A stretch of 64,000 nt of DNA, taken from assembly GCF_021730615.1 (NCBI RefSeq), contig NZ_JAJLMN010000001.1, positions 3,421,501 to 3,485,500 of the forward strand. Reading direction: 5' to 3'. Of this stretch, positions 1 to 9,166 are shown in pieces. A program made the translations under genes and the position numbers. The notes under the pieces are model-generated. The model made no database searches, was not told the origin of the DNA, and worked only from the letters and a program-made list of their open reading frames with translations. Numbering within the stretch: the stretch's first letter is position 1; each line of letters begins with the position of its first letter. This DNA is from Lichenibacterium dinghuense (GTDB taxonomy: Bacteria; Pseudomonadota; Alphaproteobacteria; Rhizobiales; Beijerinckiaceae).

Positions 1-896
1 GCCGAGGCGATGCCGATCCCCGCCTCGTCGAGCTTGCCGATGATATGGCGCGTCATGGCGTCCTTGGCGCCGCGGATCTGATGCGTGCCGACGATGAACC
101 GGACCGTCAGCTCCATCCAGTTGTCGGTGATGCGCCAGTAGACGCGCGGATGAAGTTCAATCGGCTCGACCCCGAAGGTGCGCTGGAGGTGCTCCTTCGC
201 GCCAGTCGCCATGGTGTCGGGGTCGGTCGCGTGGAGGCGTGCCGCCTCGATCAGCGTGCGTTCGACGTAGGCACGGTCCGCCTGGTAGGTGATGGGGATC
301 ATCATCTCCTCCCAGATGAAGGGGAAGTCCCGGCTGTAGTTGTAGACCGGCTCGGAGAAGATCTGGCTGTTCGACACCGTAACGATGCGGCCTGTGAACT
401 GGCGGCTTTTCACCCACATGGCGGGGTCCGAGCCCTGCACGGACGGGGGCTGGCCCATCTCCATGATGGTGGTCTGGATGAAGCCGAGCCGCATCACGTC
501 GCCGCGCACGCCGCCCATCGAGATCCGGTCGCCGACCGTGAAGGTGTTGCCGCGCAGGATCACGAGGTAGCCGGCCAGCGAGGTTATGACCTGCTGCAGC
601 GCGAAGGCGACGCCGGCCGACACGAGGCCGAAAGCCGTGGCGAGGCGCGTCGGGTCGTTGAACCAGATCGACAGCAGGCCCAGCACCAGCACCACGGCGG
701 CGAGCAGGCTGATGCCCTGGCGCGACCAGAAGCGGAGCTGGGTCGTGGCGTCGAAGGACCTCCCGGCGACTCGGCCGACCAGCGCCCTGAGCCCGATCCG
801 CACCGCCACCACGACCGCGATGAACACGAGCGACAGCACGAGCTTGCGCCCGTTCTCCGCGTTCACCCCGACCCAGTCGATCCCGAACAGATGCAT
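1..896 (-). CDS. MscS-family mechanosensitive channel, C-terminus cut by window edge
   Basis: Inner-membrane channel that opens under membrane tension to release solutes during hypo-osmotic shock. Read on the minus strand from an ATG at 894-896, the protein begins MHLFGIDWVGV and has hydrophobic segments at about residues 20-35 and 65-85. The pore-helix and following beta-domain signature of MscS follows (FGLVSAGVAFALQQ, then GNTFTVGDRI). A GGAGA about 7 nt upstream of this ATG supports it; an in-frame ATG at 923 would add nine Arg-rich residues. The frame is open to base 1, so the C-terminus lies outside the window. It is transcribed in the same direction as the DUF4239 gene upstream of it. 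Family assignment is firm; the subfamily is not. Confidence 0.88.
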   Translation of the reverse strand, partial: MHLFGIDWVGVNAENGRKLVLSLVFIAVVVAVRIGLRALVGRVAGRSFDATTQLRFWSRQGISLLAAVVLVLGLLSIWFNDPTRLATAFGLVSAGVAFALQQVITSLAGYLVILRGNTFTVGDRISMGGVRGDVMRLGFIQTTIMEMGQPPSVQGSDPAMWVKSRQFTGRIVTVSNSQIFSEPVYNYSRDFPFIWEEMMIPITYQADRAYVERTLIEAARLHATDPDTMATGAKEHLQRTFGVEPIELHPRVYWRITDNWMELTVRFIVGTHQIRGAKDAMTRHIIGKLDEAGIGIAS

Positions 897-1116
897 CCAG
901 CGTCTCCGATGGAGACGCCGCATCGAGGGCAGCAGCACCCGGGGGGTAGAGGTCCACTCGTCCGGCTCGCTCCGAGCCGTTCAACCGTCGGCACGGTGGA
1001 AAGTTCGTGAGGGCGCCGTCCGTCCGGCCGTGCGCGGCGGGTGGGGCTCAATAGAGGGTGCCTACATAAAGCCTCGCGGCTCTTGGCGAATGCCACCGGG
1101 ACCGCCAGGGCCGAGG

Positions 1117-1896
1117 TCACGGGGGGCTCAGGGCATGCCGCGCGTCGAGCAGCGGCGTCACCGGAATCTCCACCGTGCCGCGATCGGGCCGCTGCAGGTC
1201 CAGGGTCACGGTGATCACGCAGGCGAGCAGCAGGGCCATGATGGTGGCAGACACGCGTCGGCTCACCTCCGCGGCGCCGGCGCCATGGCCCGCGAAACCC
1301 ATGGCGACGAGGGCGGTGCCGATCAGGATGGAATAGACCGTCATGGGGACGTGGTTGCGCAGGGCCGTGACGCGCCGCTCGGTGGCATCGTCGAGCGACT
1401 GCAGCACGGACGTCATGCTGTGGACGGCGAGCAACGCGGGCGCGTCCCGCGCCGCCTCGGCGAGATGTCCCCACAGCCGGGTCGACACGTCGGCCATGTC
1501 GGCTACGTCGGCTTCGAATCTGACCGGGTCGTAGGGGACGCCGAGCCCGACGGCGAGGTCGGCCTCGCGTCGCAGGTCGTGCAGCATCGGAAGCCCGGCG
1601 TCGCCCGGGAGCAGGGATGCGACACGCGCGGCGTCGCGCAGCGCGTTCGCCTGTTCCAGCACGACGGTGCGGCGCATGTCGTATCGCGTCAGCGCCATCG
1701 AATAGGTGAAAGCGATCAGCAGGGCCAGGAGCGCGAAGGCGGCGGTGGCGAGCGTGGCAGCCTCCTTGTCGCGGTGTCGACCCCGCCCGAAGCGAGCGCC
1801 GAGCCGATGGCCGACCTCGCTGGCCAGGATGAGCGCGCCGAACAGCAGGGCGAGCAGCGACGCGAGGCTGAGCGCCTGGATGGCTTGGAAAACCAC
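1117..1896 (-). CDS. DUF4239 family membrane protein (copy 1)
   Basis: A 259-residue integral membrane protein of unknown biochemical role. Hydrophobic segments lie at about residues 8-26, 48-68, 186-205 and 215-232, giving two helical hairpins around a long soluble loop (about 70-180). The loop contains the charged stretch RYDMRRTVVLEQANALRDA. This layout and these motifs fit the DUF4239 family of bacterial membrane proteins. A second gene of exactly the same length and very similar sequence lies at 61927-62706, also on the minus strand. No partner gene is obvious beyond the MscS-type channel downstream. The function is not known and I do not propose one. Confidence 0.8.
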   Translation of the reverse strand: MVFQAIQALSLASLLALLFGALILASEVGHRLGARFGRGRHRDKEAATLATAAFALLALLIAFTYSMALTRYDMRRTVVLEQANALRDAARVASLLPGDAGLPMLHDLRREADLAVGLGVPYDPVRFEADVADMADVSTRLWGHLAEAARDAPALLAVHSMTSVLQSLDDATERRVTALRNHVPMTVYSILIGTALVAMGFAGHGAGAAEVSRRVSATIMALLLACVITVTLDLQRPDRGTVEIPVTPLLDARHALSPP

Positions 1897-2046
1897 GGAG
1901 AGGCCTCGGATGTCGCGGGACGGCTAAGCCGAGGCTTTGGCACAGCGCTCAAGATATGGCGAGCGGCGGCTTCGCCTGCGTCTCGGGGCCGACAGGGGCA
2001 GCGCACCTCTATAGCGGCCCCGAGATCGCCCTCCCGAACGCGTCGG

Positions 2047-2285
2047 TCAGGCTTTCACGACGTCACGCGCGCCGCGTTCCAGGCGCAGCACCGCGTCGAC
2101 GTGGCAGAGGGCCTGCGGCCGGTGGGTGACCAGCAGCGTCGTGCGGCCCACCATCAGGCGGTCGAGGGCGAGGAGCACGGCGCGCTCCGAGGCGGCGTCG
2201 AGCCCCTCGGTGGGCTCGTCCAGGACGAGGATCGGGGCGTCCTTCAGAAGCGCCCGCGCGATGGCGATCCGAAGGTCCGCGCCAC
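2047..2285 (-). pseudogene. C-terminal fragment of a CydC/CydD-like ABC transporter ATPase
   Basis: About 75 codons of an ABC ATPase end: IARALLKDAPILVLDEPTEG carries the part after the signature motif plus Walker B, and LLVTHRP is the H-loop. The style matches the C-terminus of heterodimeric CydC/CydD exporters. Upstream of about 2285 the frame remains open, but its translation is antisense to a glucoamylase fragment (next entry). The membrane domain, Walker A and LSGGE signature are therefore missing. This is a truncated remnant rather than a gene. Confidence 0.75.
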
Positions 2286-2610
2286 GGTGGAGCGCGTCGA
2301 CAAAGTGCTCAGGCTCAACGGCCTCGTGCATCGCTTCATCCCGGAGAAGACGCCGGGCCGGCCCGACCAGCCGATGGGCGACTGCGAGGGCGCGTTCCTG
2401 ATGTGCACCATGTGGCTCGCCGAGGCGTGGCAGATATTGGGCGAGCCCGAGAAGGCGAAGCGGGCGCTGGAGTGCGCCGAGGCCTGCCGCGGCACGAACC
2501 GGCTGTTCTCCGAAGCCGGCGACGCACGCCACTCGCCGGGCCTGCTTGGCAACATGCCCCTCCTCTTCACCGAGGCGGCCTACGCGCGGGCCGCCATGGC
2601 CGTCGGGTGA
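2270..2610 (+). pseudogene. C-terminal fragment of a GH15 glucoamylase-like protein
   Basis: Plus-strand frame ending at TGA 2608-2610 encodes a recognisable glycoside hydrolase family 15 tail: GDPKVRATVERVDKVLRLNG, then GDCEGAFLMCTMWLAEA and a final LLGNMPLLFTEAAYARA. In the family these segments form the last helices of the alpha/alpha toroid that hydrolyses alpha-glucosides. The N-terminal several hundred residues are absent. In their place is the oppositely oriented ABC ATPase fragment, the two overlapping by about a dozen bases near 2270-2285. No start or ribosome-binding site fits, so I call it a deletion remnant. Confidence 0.72.
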
Positions 2611-2973
2611 AGGTCCTGCCGTTCTCGCCTTCCCCGTGGCGATAAGCGGGACGCCCAAGGAGGGACAGTTTCAAGCGTCGTCGTCTGTGGAGATGCCTCT
2701 ACGAGGGTCTGGATGTCTGGGTGACAGGTCCAACAGGATGTGCCGGTAAGGCATCATGCAACTGATGAGCGAGACGAGGCATAAGAACCATCCGTAGCCT
2801 GATCGTCTGCTTCAGAGCACGGCGACATGCACGCGGAACGGCAAAGTTGGGTCGAGTTCGGTCGGTATCGGGAATACGGCCTGCACGAGCCAGCCCGCAC
2901 GCGCATCGTTCACGGCCCAGGACGTGCATGATAAGTTGGCCGTTCCGAGCAGCAGGAAGGGGCTGGAGATCTC
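2611..2973. other. Intergenic region, promoter region of the amidase-cbbQ-cbbO group
   Basis: No convincing gene. The stretch is less GC-rich than its surroundings and ends in GGCTGGAGATCTC directly before the amidase ATG, which gives a reasonable ribosome-binding site. I see no clear sigma-54 or sigma-70 pair and no strong hairpin. It presumably carries the promoter for the plus-strand group that follows. Confidence 0.4.
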
Positions 2974-4533
2974 ATGGCCGAGCCGATGATCGATGACCGG
3001 GTAGTTTCCATCGATGTCGTCGAGATGACGGTCGACCAGGTGCAGGCGGCGTTCGCGGCTGGCGTCGCGGACGCGGTGTCCCTGACACAGGCGTTCCTGG
3101 AACGTATCGCGACCTGGGACCCGCACTACACAGCCATCGTCTTCTTAAACCCCGAAGCGCTCGACGCCGCGCGCGCCAGCGACCGGCGGCGGGCCGCGGG
3201 GCAGACCCTGGGCCCACTCGATGGTGTTCCCGTGGTGGTGAAAGACCCGATGGACATGGTCGGTTTCCCGACCACGGCCGGCTGGCGCCTCCTGCATGCC
3301 GCGAGTGGCGGGGTGGACCTCATGCCCGCCACGGACAGCCCGGTCGTCGCCCGCATGAAGGCGGCCGGTGCCGTGATCCTGGGCAAGACGAACGTGCCGG
3401 TGCTCAGCCACACCGGCAGCCACGCCAACGACAGCTGGGCCGGACCGACGTACAACGCGGCCGGGCGCGAGTTCCTGCCCGGAGGCAGCAGCGCCGGCAC
3501 CGCCACCGCAGTCGCCGCCAGCATGGCCGTGCTGGGCCTCGCCGAGGAGACCGGCGGCTCGATCCAGAACCCGGCCTCGGCGCAGGGCTTGGTCGGCATC
3601 AAGCCGACGTTCGCGTTGGTGCCCAACGCGGGCGTCATGCCGCTCTCCTCCAACCGCGATGTCGTGGGACCGATCTCGCGTTGCGTGAGGGATGCGGCTC
3701 TCTGCCTCGACGTGCTCGCGGGCTACACCGCCGAAGATCCCAAGACCGTGGCGGGCATCGGCCACCGTCCCGCCGGAGGCTACGCGTCGAAGCTTCATGC
3801 CGATGCCCTGCAGGGCAAGCGCCTCGGCCTCTACGGCCCAGGCTGGCGCGATCAGCCCCTGTCGCCGGAGGCCGACGAACTCTACCGGCGCGCCCGGGAC
3901 GAGATGGAGCGGCTCGGCGCCGTGCTGGTCGACGATCCCTTCGCCGGCTCGGGCTTCGCCTCCCTGCGCGAGCCGACCCCACCCCTCGCGAACTTCGACG
4001 CACGCGGCCTCGAATCCGTGCCCCACGACCTTCAAAATTACTTGGAACGCCTCGGGCCCGACGCAGCCTTGCGGAGCTTCGCCGACTTCGCCCTCGCCAC
4101 CGCGTCCGAGGACGCCTTCGCCCCGTCCGGCGTCCTCGGCTTCATGCCGAACCTGCCGCAGTTCGGCCCATGCTTGGCCGACCCATCCCGCCCGCCGGAC
4201 CTGTCGGAGTTCACGGCGCTGAAGGAGCGCTACCTCGCGATCTTCGGCGAGGTCTGGACAGGCCAGAGATTGGACGGCTTGGTGTTCCCTCAGATGCGTG
4301 AGCAGCTGCCGCCCTTGCACGGCAGCGGCACCATCCAGGAGACCACGGTCGGGGAGATCAACATCGCGGGCCTGCCGGGAGTGACGGTGCCGGCCGGCTT
4401 CTACGCCTCCGGCGCGCCGTTCAACCTGATCTTCGTCGGCCCGATGTGGAGCGAGGCCGACCTTCTGGCGCTCGCCTTCGCCTACGAGGCTGGCACGCGC
4501 CACCGCCGGCCCCCGACCCTCCGGGTCGGATGA
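2974..4533 (+). CDS. Amidase signature (AS) family hydrolase
   Basis: A 519-residue amidase-signature enzyme that should hydrolyse an amide to acid and ammonia by a Ser-cisSer-Lys triad. The Lys is in VVVKDPMD (about residue 90), the cis-Ser in the glycine-rich PGGSSAGT (about 173), and the nucleophilic Ser in ETGGSIQNPAS (about 195). Length is normal for the family. The family includes aryl- and alkyl-amidases, amidohydrolases of hormones and GatA, and the sequence alone does not give the substrate. It lies 32 nt before a CbbQ-type ATPase gene in the same direction, so the three genes probably form one transcript, and it is near amiE and urease, consistent with a role in amide nitrogen use. 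Confidence 0.88.
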   Translation: MAEPMIDDRVVSIDVVEMTVDQVQAAFAAGVADAVSLTQAFLERIATWDPHYTAIVFLNPEALDAARASDRRRAAGQTLGPLDGVPVVVKDPMDMVGFPTTAGWRLLHAASGGVDLMPATDSPVVARMKAAGAVILGKTNVPVLSHTGSHANDSWAGPTYNAAGREFLPGGSSAGTATAVAASMAVLGLAEETGGSIQNPASAQGLVGIKPTFALVPNAGVMPLSSNRDVVGPISRCVRDAALCLDVLAGYTAEDPKTVAGIGHRPAGGYASKLHADALQGKRLGLYGPGWRDQPLSPEADELYRRARDEMERLGAVLVDDPFAGSGFASLREPTPPLANFDARGLESVPHDLQNYLERLGPDAALRSFADFALATASEDAFAPSGVLGFMPNLPQFGPCLADPSRPPDLSEFTALKERYLAIFGEVWTGQRLDGLVFPQMREQLPPLHGSGTIQETTVGEINIAGLPGVTVPAGFYASGAPFNLIFVGPMWSEADLLALAFAYEAGTRHRRPPTLRVG

Positions 4534-4565
4534 GGCAGGCTAGGGATCGGAGACACATCGACGCG

Positions 4566-5360
4566 ATGGACGCCTACCGGATCACCTCGGAACCCTACTA
4601 TCGCGCTACCGGCGGGGAGGTCGAACTCTTCGAGGCCGCCTATCGCGACCGCCTCCCCGTGATGCTCAAGGGGCCGACGGGCTGCGGCAAGACCCGCTTC
4701 GTCGAGCACATGGCCTGGAAGATCGGCGTGCCGTTGGTGACGGTGGCGGCCCACGAGGACATGACCGCCGCCGACTTGGCCGGACGCTTCCTGCTCGCCC
4801 CCGAGGGGACCGTGTGGCACGACGGGCCGCTGACGCTGGCTGTCCGCCGGGGTGCCATCTGTTACCTCGACGAGATCGTCGAGGCGCGCCAAGACACCAC
4901 CGTGGTGATCCACCCCCTGACGGATGCGCGGCGTGTGCTGCCCCTCGACAAGCGCAACGAGATCGTCGCGGCCCATCCCGACTTCCAGCTCACCATCTCG
5001 TACAACCCGGGTTACCAGAGCGCGGTCAAGGACCTCAAGGAATCGACGAAGCAGCGCTTCGTGGCGATCGAGTTCTCATACCCCTCTCCGTCGGTCGAGG
5101 CCGAGATCGTCGCTCGCGAGTCCGGCGCCGCGCCGGAACTCGCTGCACTGCTCGTGTCGGTCGGAGAACGCTCTCGCAACCTGCGCGGCCACGGCCTCGA
5201 CGAGGGCGCCTCGACCCGCATGCTGATCCACGCGGCCCGGCTCGCCGGGGCCGGCATCCCGCTGCCGGCCGCATTGCGGTCGGGCGTCGTCCTGCCCATC
5301 ACGGACGATCCCGACGTGCGGGAGGCCCTGACGGCCGCGGTGGCGGCCTGCCTGCCGTGA
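4566..5360 (+). CDS. MoxR-type AAA+ ATPase of the CbbQ/NirQ/NorQ family
   Basis: A 264-residue AAA+ ATPase. Walker A is GPTGCGKTRF (about residue 36), Walker B is ICYLDEIVEARQDTT, and the segment TISYNPGYQSAVKDLKEST is diagnostic of CbbQ/NorQ. Members of this family form hexameric rings that, with a CbbO/NorD VWA protein, activate or remodel metalloenzymes or Rubisco. I chose ATG 4566; the frame extends upstream, but that part is antisense or shadow of the amidase end. Its stop overlaps the GTG of the next gene in GTGA, which implies translational coupling. No cbb or nor genes lie nearby, so the client is likely one of the hydrolases in this window; that is inference. Confidence 0.93.
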   Translation: MDAYRITSEPYYRATGGEVELFEAAYRDRLPVMLKGPTGCGKTRFVEHMAWKIGVPLVTVAAHEDMTAADLAGRFLLAPEGTVWHDGPLTLAVRRGAICYLDEIVEARQDTTVVIHPLTDARRVLPLDKRNEIVAAHPDFQLTISYNPGYQSAVKDLKESTKQRFVAIEFSYPSPSVEAEIVARESGAAPELAALLVSVGERSRNLRGHGLDEGASTRMLIHAARLAGAGIPLPAALRSGVVLPITDDPDVREALTAAVAACLP

Positions 5361-7687
5361 ACGTTCCAGCCACCGCCGCCCGCCGGTCGCGCGGCAGCGT
5401 CATCGAAGCCTCGGCGGCGCGGCTCGACGCTATGGCGCGGGCGCGTCCCGTCCTGCTCGCCCCCTGGCGGGCCGCGGCGGGCCGCCACGCGTGTGCGCCG
5501 CCGGCGGAGCGCGACGCCTTCGCGGAGGCCGTGCTGCGCCTCGCCAACGTCAACGCCGGCGCCGCCGCGCTAATGGCGGCGCTGCGCCTCGCCGCGACGA
5601 CGGCCCCCGGGGCGCTCCCCCGTGCGACGGGCGCGGCGCTCGCCGCGGCAGACCTGTGCCGCAAAGCCGGGGCGGCGGCGACCCAAGCCGCCTTCAACGC
5701 GCGCCTCGACCTCGCGCCGCGTCTGGCGAACTGGACGGCCGCCGACGAGGCCGCATGGTGGCGCGGCCTCGTCCGTCTCTCGCGCGAGGCGCCGGACTGC
5801 GTCCCCGCCCTGGCTGCCGCGAGCGGCGCCGTGCTCGACGGCTGCGGGGCGGCGAATTTTGAGGGTTTCGTGGCCGCCGGACTCCGCTCGGGCACCGACC
5901 GCGGTGCACGCCTCTCCTTCTTCGCCCTCCGCTCGCCCGAGGCGCGCCGCGTGCTCGACCGGCTCGGGGGCGCCGTCACCCTGTCGCGCCTGGGCCCGCA
6001 GCTGAAGGCCTACGCGACGGCGCTCTGGGGGAGGCCGTTCCCCATCAAGGAGCTGCCGCCCGCCGCCGACATGCCCGCGAGCGCGCGGCGCGCGGCCGTG
6101 TCCTCCGGCATCGTGCTCGTGCCGGACGTCTTCCGCGGCGTGCCCCGCGCGGCGGCCTCGGACCTGTACCGGGCCACCGTCGCCCACGCGACGGCGCATC
6201 TGGCGCTCGGGGCCGTGCCCTTCGACCCCGGGCACCTGAAGCCCGTGCAGGTGGCGCTCGTCGGGCTCGTCGAGGACGCGCGGGTCGAGGCCCTGGCGAT
6301 GCGGCGGCTGCCCGGCCTGCGAGCGCTGTGGGCGCCGTTCCACACCGTCGAGCCCTCGCACCTGAAGACCGCGCCGGCGATCCTGGCCCGGGTGGCCCGC
6401 GCCCTGTTCGACCCCGAGCATGCCGACGACGACGGCGTCGTGGCCAAGGCACGCGCGCTCTTCGGCGCGGAGCCCGACCTCGCCGACCCCGGCCTGTCAC
6501 GGCGCATCGGCGGCTTGATCGGCAACGACATCGGCCAGATGCGCGTCCAGTTCGACGCCAAATCTCACGTCGTGGAGCCGCGCTACCGCGACGACAACCT
6601 CGGCCTCTGGGCTCTGCCGCCCCCGCCCCCCGACGCGGCGCTCCAGGGTGTCGACGTCGCCGTCCAGGCGGTCCGCATGGAGCACCGGCCCGACGGGGAC
6701 GACGACGCGCCGCCGGACCCGGACGATCCCGAGCGGCGTGAAGGGGCGGCGGGCCGCGCCAGGCCGATCGCCCCGGACGCCCGGGGGATCGCGGTGGCGC
6801 GCACGCCCGAATGGGACCGGGCCGCCGGGCTGGAGCGGCCCGACTGGTGCACGATCCGCGAGGCGCCGCCCGCCCTCGGCGACCCCGCCGCGATCGACGA
6901 CGCGCTCGCGCGGGACGTCGGCCTCGCGCGTCGCGTCGAGCGGCTGGTGCGCGAGGCCCGGGTGGGCCGGCCGACGCGCCTGCGACGTCAGCCGGACGGG
7001 CTCGACCTCGACATTGACGCCGCGATCGAGGCCGTGACGGCGCTCCGCGCGGGCGAGCTGCCCGAGGATCGCATCCACACCCGCAAGGTGCTCCGCGCGC
7101 GCGACCTGGCCGCGTTGGTGCTCGTCGACGTCTCCGAATCGACGCGCGACCGCGTGCCGGGTCTCGACGCGTCGGTGCTCGACGTCGAGACCCGCGCCGT
7201 TGCGGTCCTGGCCGACGCTATGGACCGGCTCGGCGACCGCCTCGCGCTGCGGGCCTTCGCGTCGGACGGGCGCGACGCCGTGCGGTTGACCCGGATCAAG
7301 GACTTCGACGGCGCCTTCGACGGTGCGGCCAAGGCGCGCCTTGCCGGCCTCGCGCCCGGCCACTCGACGCGGCTCGGGGCGGCGTTGCGCCATGCAGGGG
7401 CCGAGCTCGCGGCGATCGCCGCGACGCGGCGCCTCGTCCTGGTGCTGACCGACGGCGCGCCTTCCGACGTCGACGTGCCGGACCCGGCCGACCTCGTCGA
7501 GGACGCGCGCCGGGCCGTGCTGTCGCTGCGCGGCCGGGGCGTCGACGTCTTCGGTATCACCCTCGACCCATCGGGCCAGGGTGCGGGCGCGTCGGTGTTC
7601 GGCCGGGCCAACCACATGCCCGTGCGCCGCATCGAAGACCTGCCCGCCCGTCTCTCGGACCTCTACTTCAGGATCGCGCGCCGCTGA
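5357..7687 (+). CDS. CbbO/NorD-type protein with C-terminal VWA domain
   Basis: A 776-residue partner of the preceding MoxR ATPase, starting at GTG 5357 that overlaps its stop codon. The N-terminal two-thirds are Ala/Arg-rich and helical. The last about 200 residues form a von Willebrand A domain, with the metal-ion-dependent adhesion motif DVSESTRD (about residue 590), the strand LVLVLTDGAPSDVD, and VFGITLDPSG. In CbbO and NorD this domain recruits the client to the ATPase ring. A less conserved acidic and proline-rich linker (PPPPPDAALQG to DDDAPPDPDDP) precedes the VWA part. The gene converges on ureD with only 12 nt between the stop codons. Confidence 0.88.
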   Translation: MNVPATAARRSRGSVIEASAARLDAMARARPVLLAPWRAAAGRHACAPPAERDAFAEAVLRLANVNAGAAALMAALRLAATTAPGALPRATGAALAAADLCRKAGAAATQAAFNARLDLAPRLANWTAADEAAWWRGLVRLSREAPDCVPALAAASGAVLDGCGAANFEGFVAAGLRSGTDRGARLSFFALRSPEARRVLDRLGGAVTLSRLGPQLKAYATALWGRPFPIKELPPAADMPASARRAAVSSGIVLVPDVFRGVPRAAASDLYRATVAHATAHLALGAVPFDPGHLKPVQVALVGLVEDARVEALAMRRLPGLRALWAPFHTVEPSHLKTAPAILARVARALFDPEHADDDGVVAKARALFGAEPDLADPGLSRRIGGLIGNDIGQMRVQFDAKSHVVEPRYRDDNLGLWALPPPPPDAALQGVDVAVQAVRMEHRPDGDDDAPPDPDDPERREGAAGRARPIAPDARGIAVARTPEWDRAAGLERPDWCTIREAPPALGDPAAIDDALARDVGLARRVERLVREARVGRPTRLRRQPDGLDLDIDAAIEAVTALRAGELPEDRIHTRKVLRARDLAALVLVDVSESTRDRVPGLDASVLDVETRAVAVLADAMDRLGDRLALRAFASDGRDAVRLTRIKDFDGAFDGAAKARLAGLAPGHSTRLGAALRHAGAELAAIAATRRLVLVLTDGAPSDVDVPDPADLVEDARRAVLSLRGRGVDVFGITLDPSGQGAGASVFGRANHMPVRRIEDLPARLSDLYFRIARR

Positions 7688-7713
7688 GCCGTCGCCGGGT
7701 CAGCGGCGACGGC
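7688..7713. terminator. GC-rich hairpin between convergent cbbO-like and ureD genes
   Basis: An 8-bp perfect inverted repeat, GCCGTCGC (7688-7695) and GCGACGGC (7706-7713), with a 10-nt loop, lies across the 3' ends of the two convergent genes. No T-tract follows on either strand, so it may attenuate or stabilise rather than terminate intrinsically. Confidence 0.35.
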
Positions 7714-8551
7714 CGGACGGTTCGGCACCGAAGGTCGCCGCGAAGGCAGCAGCGTGAGCGTCGTCGAGGGCGCGCGCCAGGACCCCTCCCTGCTTGGCCA
7801 GGATCCGGATCCCCAGCCCGGCGCCGTTGGGCAGCGGCGAGGCGCCCGCCAGCGCGCCGAGGGCGTCGAGCCGTGCCTCGACCGCTGCGGGATCGAGCCG
7901 ACCCGCCGCGGCCCCGAGGACGAGGACGGAGCCGAAGGCCGCGTGCGGGCCCAGGACGGACCCGGGTCCGAAAAGGGCCGTCCCGTCCAATTCGCACGCG
8001 TCGTCGACCAGCAGGGACCCATCCTCCGACAGGACCCTGCACCGGGTGGACAGGCGCCGGGGCGGCGAGCCCCGGCCGGCGGGATCGTGTGTGGCGAAGC
8101 CGTCGGCCACGACGACGGTCGCGGTCGGCGCCAGGACGATCTCCGTGGCGACCGAAAGCTGCGCTTCCGGGAATAGGACGTAGGGATCCGTCGTGACCGA
8201 GAGCATGGCGCCGTCCCGGGCCTCGATCCGATTGGCGACGACCGACCCGTCGCCGCGGGCGGAGTGCACCACGGTCGCCGCCTGGCTGGTCACGTGCGCG
8301 GCCGCGCCGGCGTTCGCCGTGACGACAAGGTCGAGCCGGTCGCCGCCGAACAGGCCGCCGGAGGCGGACTGGAGCACGAGGGTGGCCAGGTCGGGCCTCC
8401 CCGCCCCGAGATGGTGGGGCCGCGTGGCGTGGAATGGGTAGGGAACCCTCTGGCGCGCCAGGAACGTCCGGCCTCCGCCGACCGCGAAGCCGAGCTCGGC
8501 CCGGCTCGTGCGGCCCGGATGCACGGACCGGGTGTCGGGTCGCCGCAGCAC
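7700..8551 (-). CDS. ureD: Urease accessory protein UreD (UreH)
   Basis: A 283-residue maturation factor that forms the scaffold on urease to which UreF and UreG bind for nickel delivery. Recognisable UreD segments are LQSASGGLFGGDRL, HVTSQAATVVH and LPDAQ-like LFPEAQLSVATEI. I take GTG 8551, which starts 2 nt after the ureG stop. The frame extends further upstream but only antisense-like within ureG. It is the last gene of the minus-strand ure group, after ureG. UreD is more variable than the other urease proteins, but the context and motifs leave little doubt. Confidence 0.92.
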   Translation of the reverse strand: MLRRPDTRSVHPGRTSRAELGFAVGGGRTFLARQRVPYPFHATRPHHLGAGRPDLATLVLQSASGGLFGGDRLDLVVTANAGAAAHVTSQAATVVHSARGDGSVVANRIEARDGAMLSVTTDPYVLFPEAQLSVATEIVLAPTATVVVADGFATHDPAGRGSPPRRLSTRCRVLSEDGSLLVDDACELDGTALFGPGSVLGPHAAFGSVLVLGAAAGRLDPAAVEARLDALGALAGASPLPNGAGLGIRILAKQGGVLARALDDAHAAAFAATFGAEPSGRRR

Positions 8552-8552
8552 G

Positions 8553-9161
8553 TCAGGCCGTGAACAGGACGGCGCGCTGGATCGCGTCCGCCACGGCCTC
8601 GACGGCCTCACCGCGGCGCAGGCTGGTGGCGATGATGGGGCGACCGCCGCGCACCTGCTCGGCCTCCGACAGCATGCGCGGCAGGTCTACCCCGACGTGG
8701 GGCGCGAGGTCGGTCTTGTTGACGACGAGGAGGTCGCTTCGCAGGATCCCGGGGCCGCGCTTGCGAGGGATGTCGTCTCCGCCGGCGACGTCGATGACGA
8801 AAATCCACCAGTCCACGAGGTCGAGCGAGAAGGTCGAGGCGAGGTTGTCGCCGCCCGACTCGAAGATGATCAACTCCACCCCCGGGAAGCGGGCCTCGAG
8901 CTCGTCCCCGGCCGCGATGTTGAGGGTCGGATCCTCCCGGATCACCGTGTGCGGGCAGGCACCGGCCTCCACGGCGGCGACGCGCTCGGGGTCGATGAGG
9001 CCCGAGCGGCGCAGGCGTTCCGCGTCCTCGTGAGTCACGAGGTCGTTCGTCACGACGGCGAGGTCGACGCCCCGCCCCGCCAAGACGGGGATAAGGCGCT
9101 CGATCAGGGCGGTCTTGCCGGAGCCGACGGGGCCACCGATCCCGATGCGGGCCGCGCTCAT
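8553..9161 (-). CDS. ureG: Urease accessory GTPase UreG
   Basis: A 202-residue SIMIBI-class GTPase that powers nickel insertion into urease. The P-loop [15 protein letters not shown] is at residues 8-22, followed by [15 protein letters not shown] and the nickel-binding CPH in the segment [22 protein letters not shown] and [12 protein letters not shown] (guanine specificity, NKTD) complete the signature. ATG 9161 gives the normal length. It lies between ureC (5 nt upstream) and ureD, consistent with one polycistronic message. Confidence 0.96.
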   Translation of the reverse strand: MSAARIGIGGPVGSGKTALIERLIPVLAGRGVDLAVVTNDLVTHEDAERLRRSGLIDPERVAAVEAGACPHTVIREDPTLNIAAGDELEARFPGVELIIFESGGDNLASTFSLDLVDWWIFVIDVAGGDDIPRKRGPGILRSDLLVVNKTDLAPHVGVDLPRMLSEAEQVRGGRPIIATSLRRGEAVEAVADAIQRAVLFTA

Positions 9162-9166
9162 CCGCC

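Noticed and set aside
586-2610. A 674-codon plus-strand frame
   Set aside because: Antisense to the MscS-type and DUF4239 genes; only the last ~110 codons (GH15 tail) carry family-like text.
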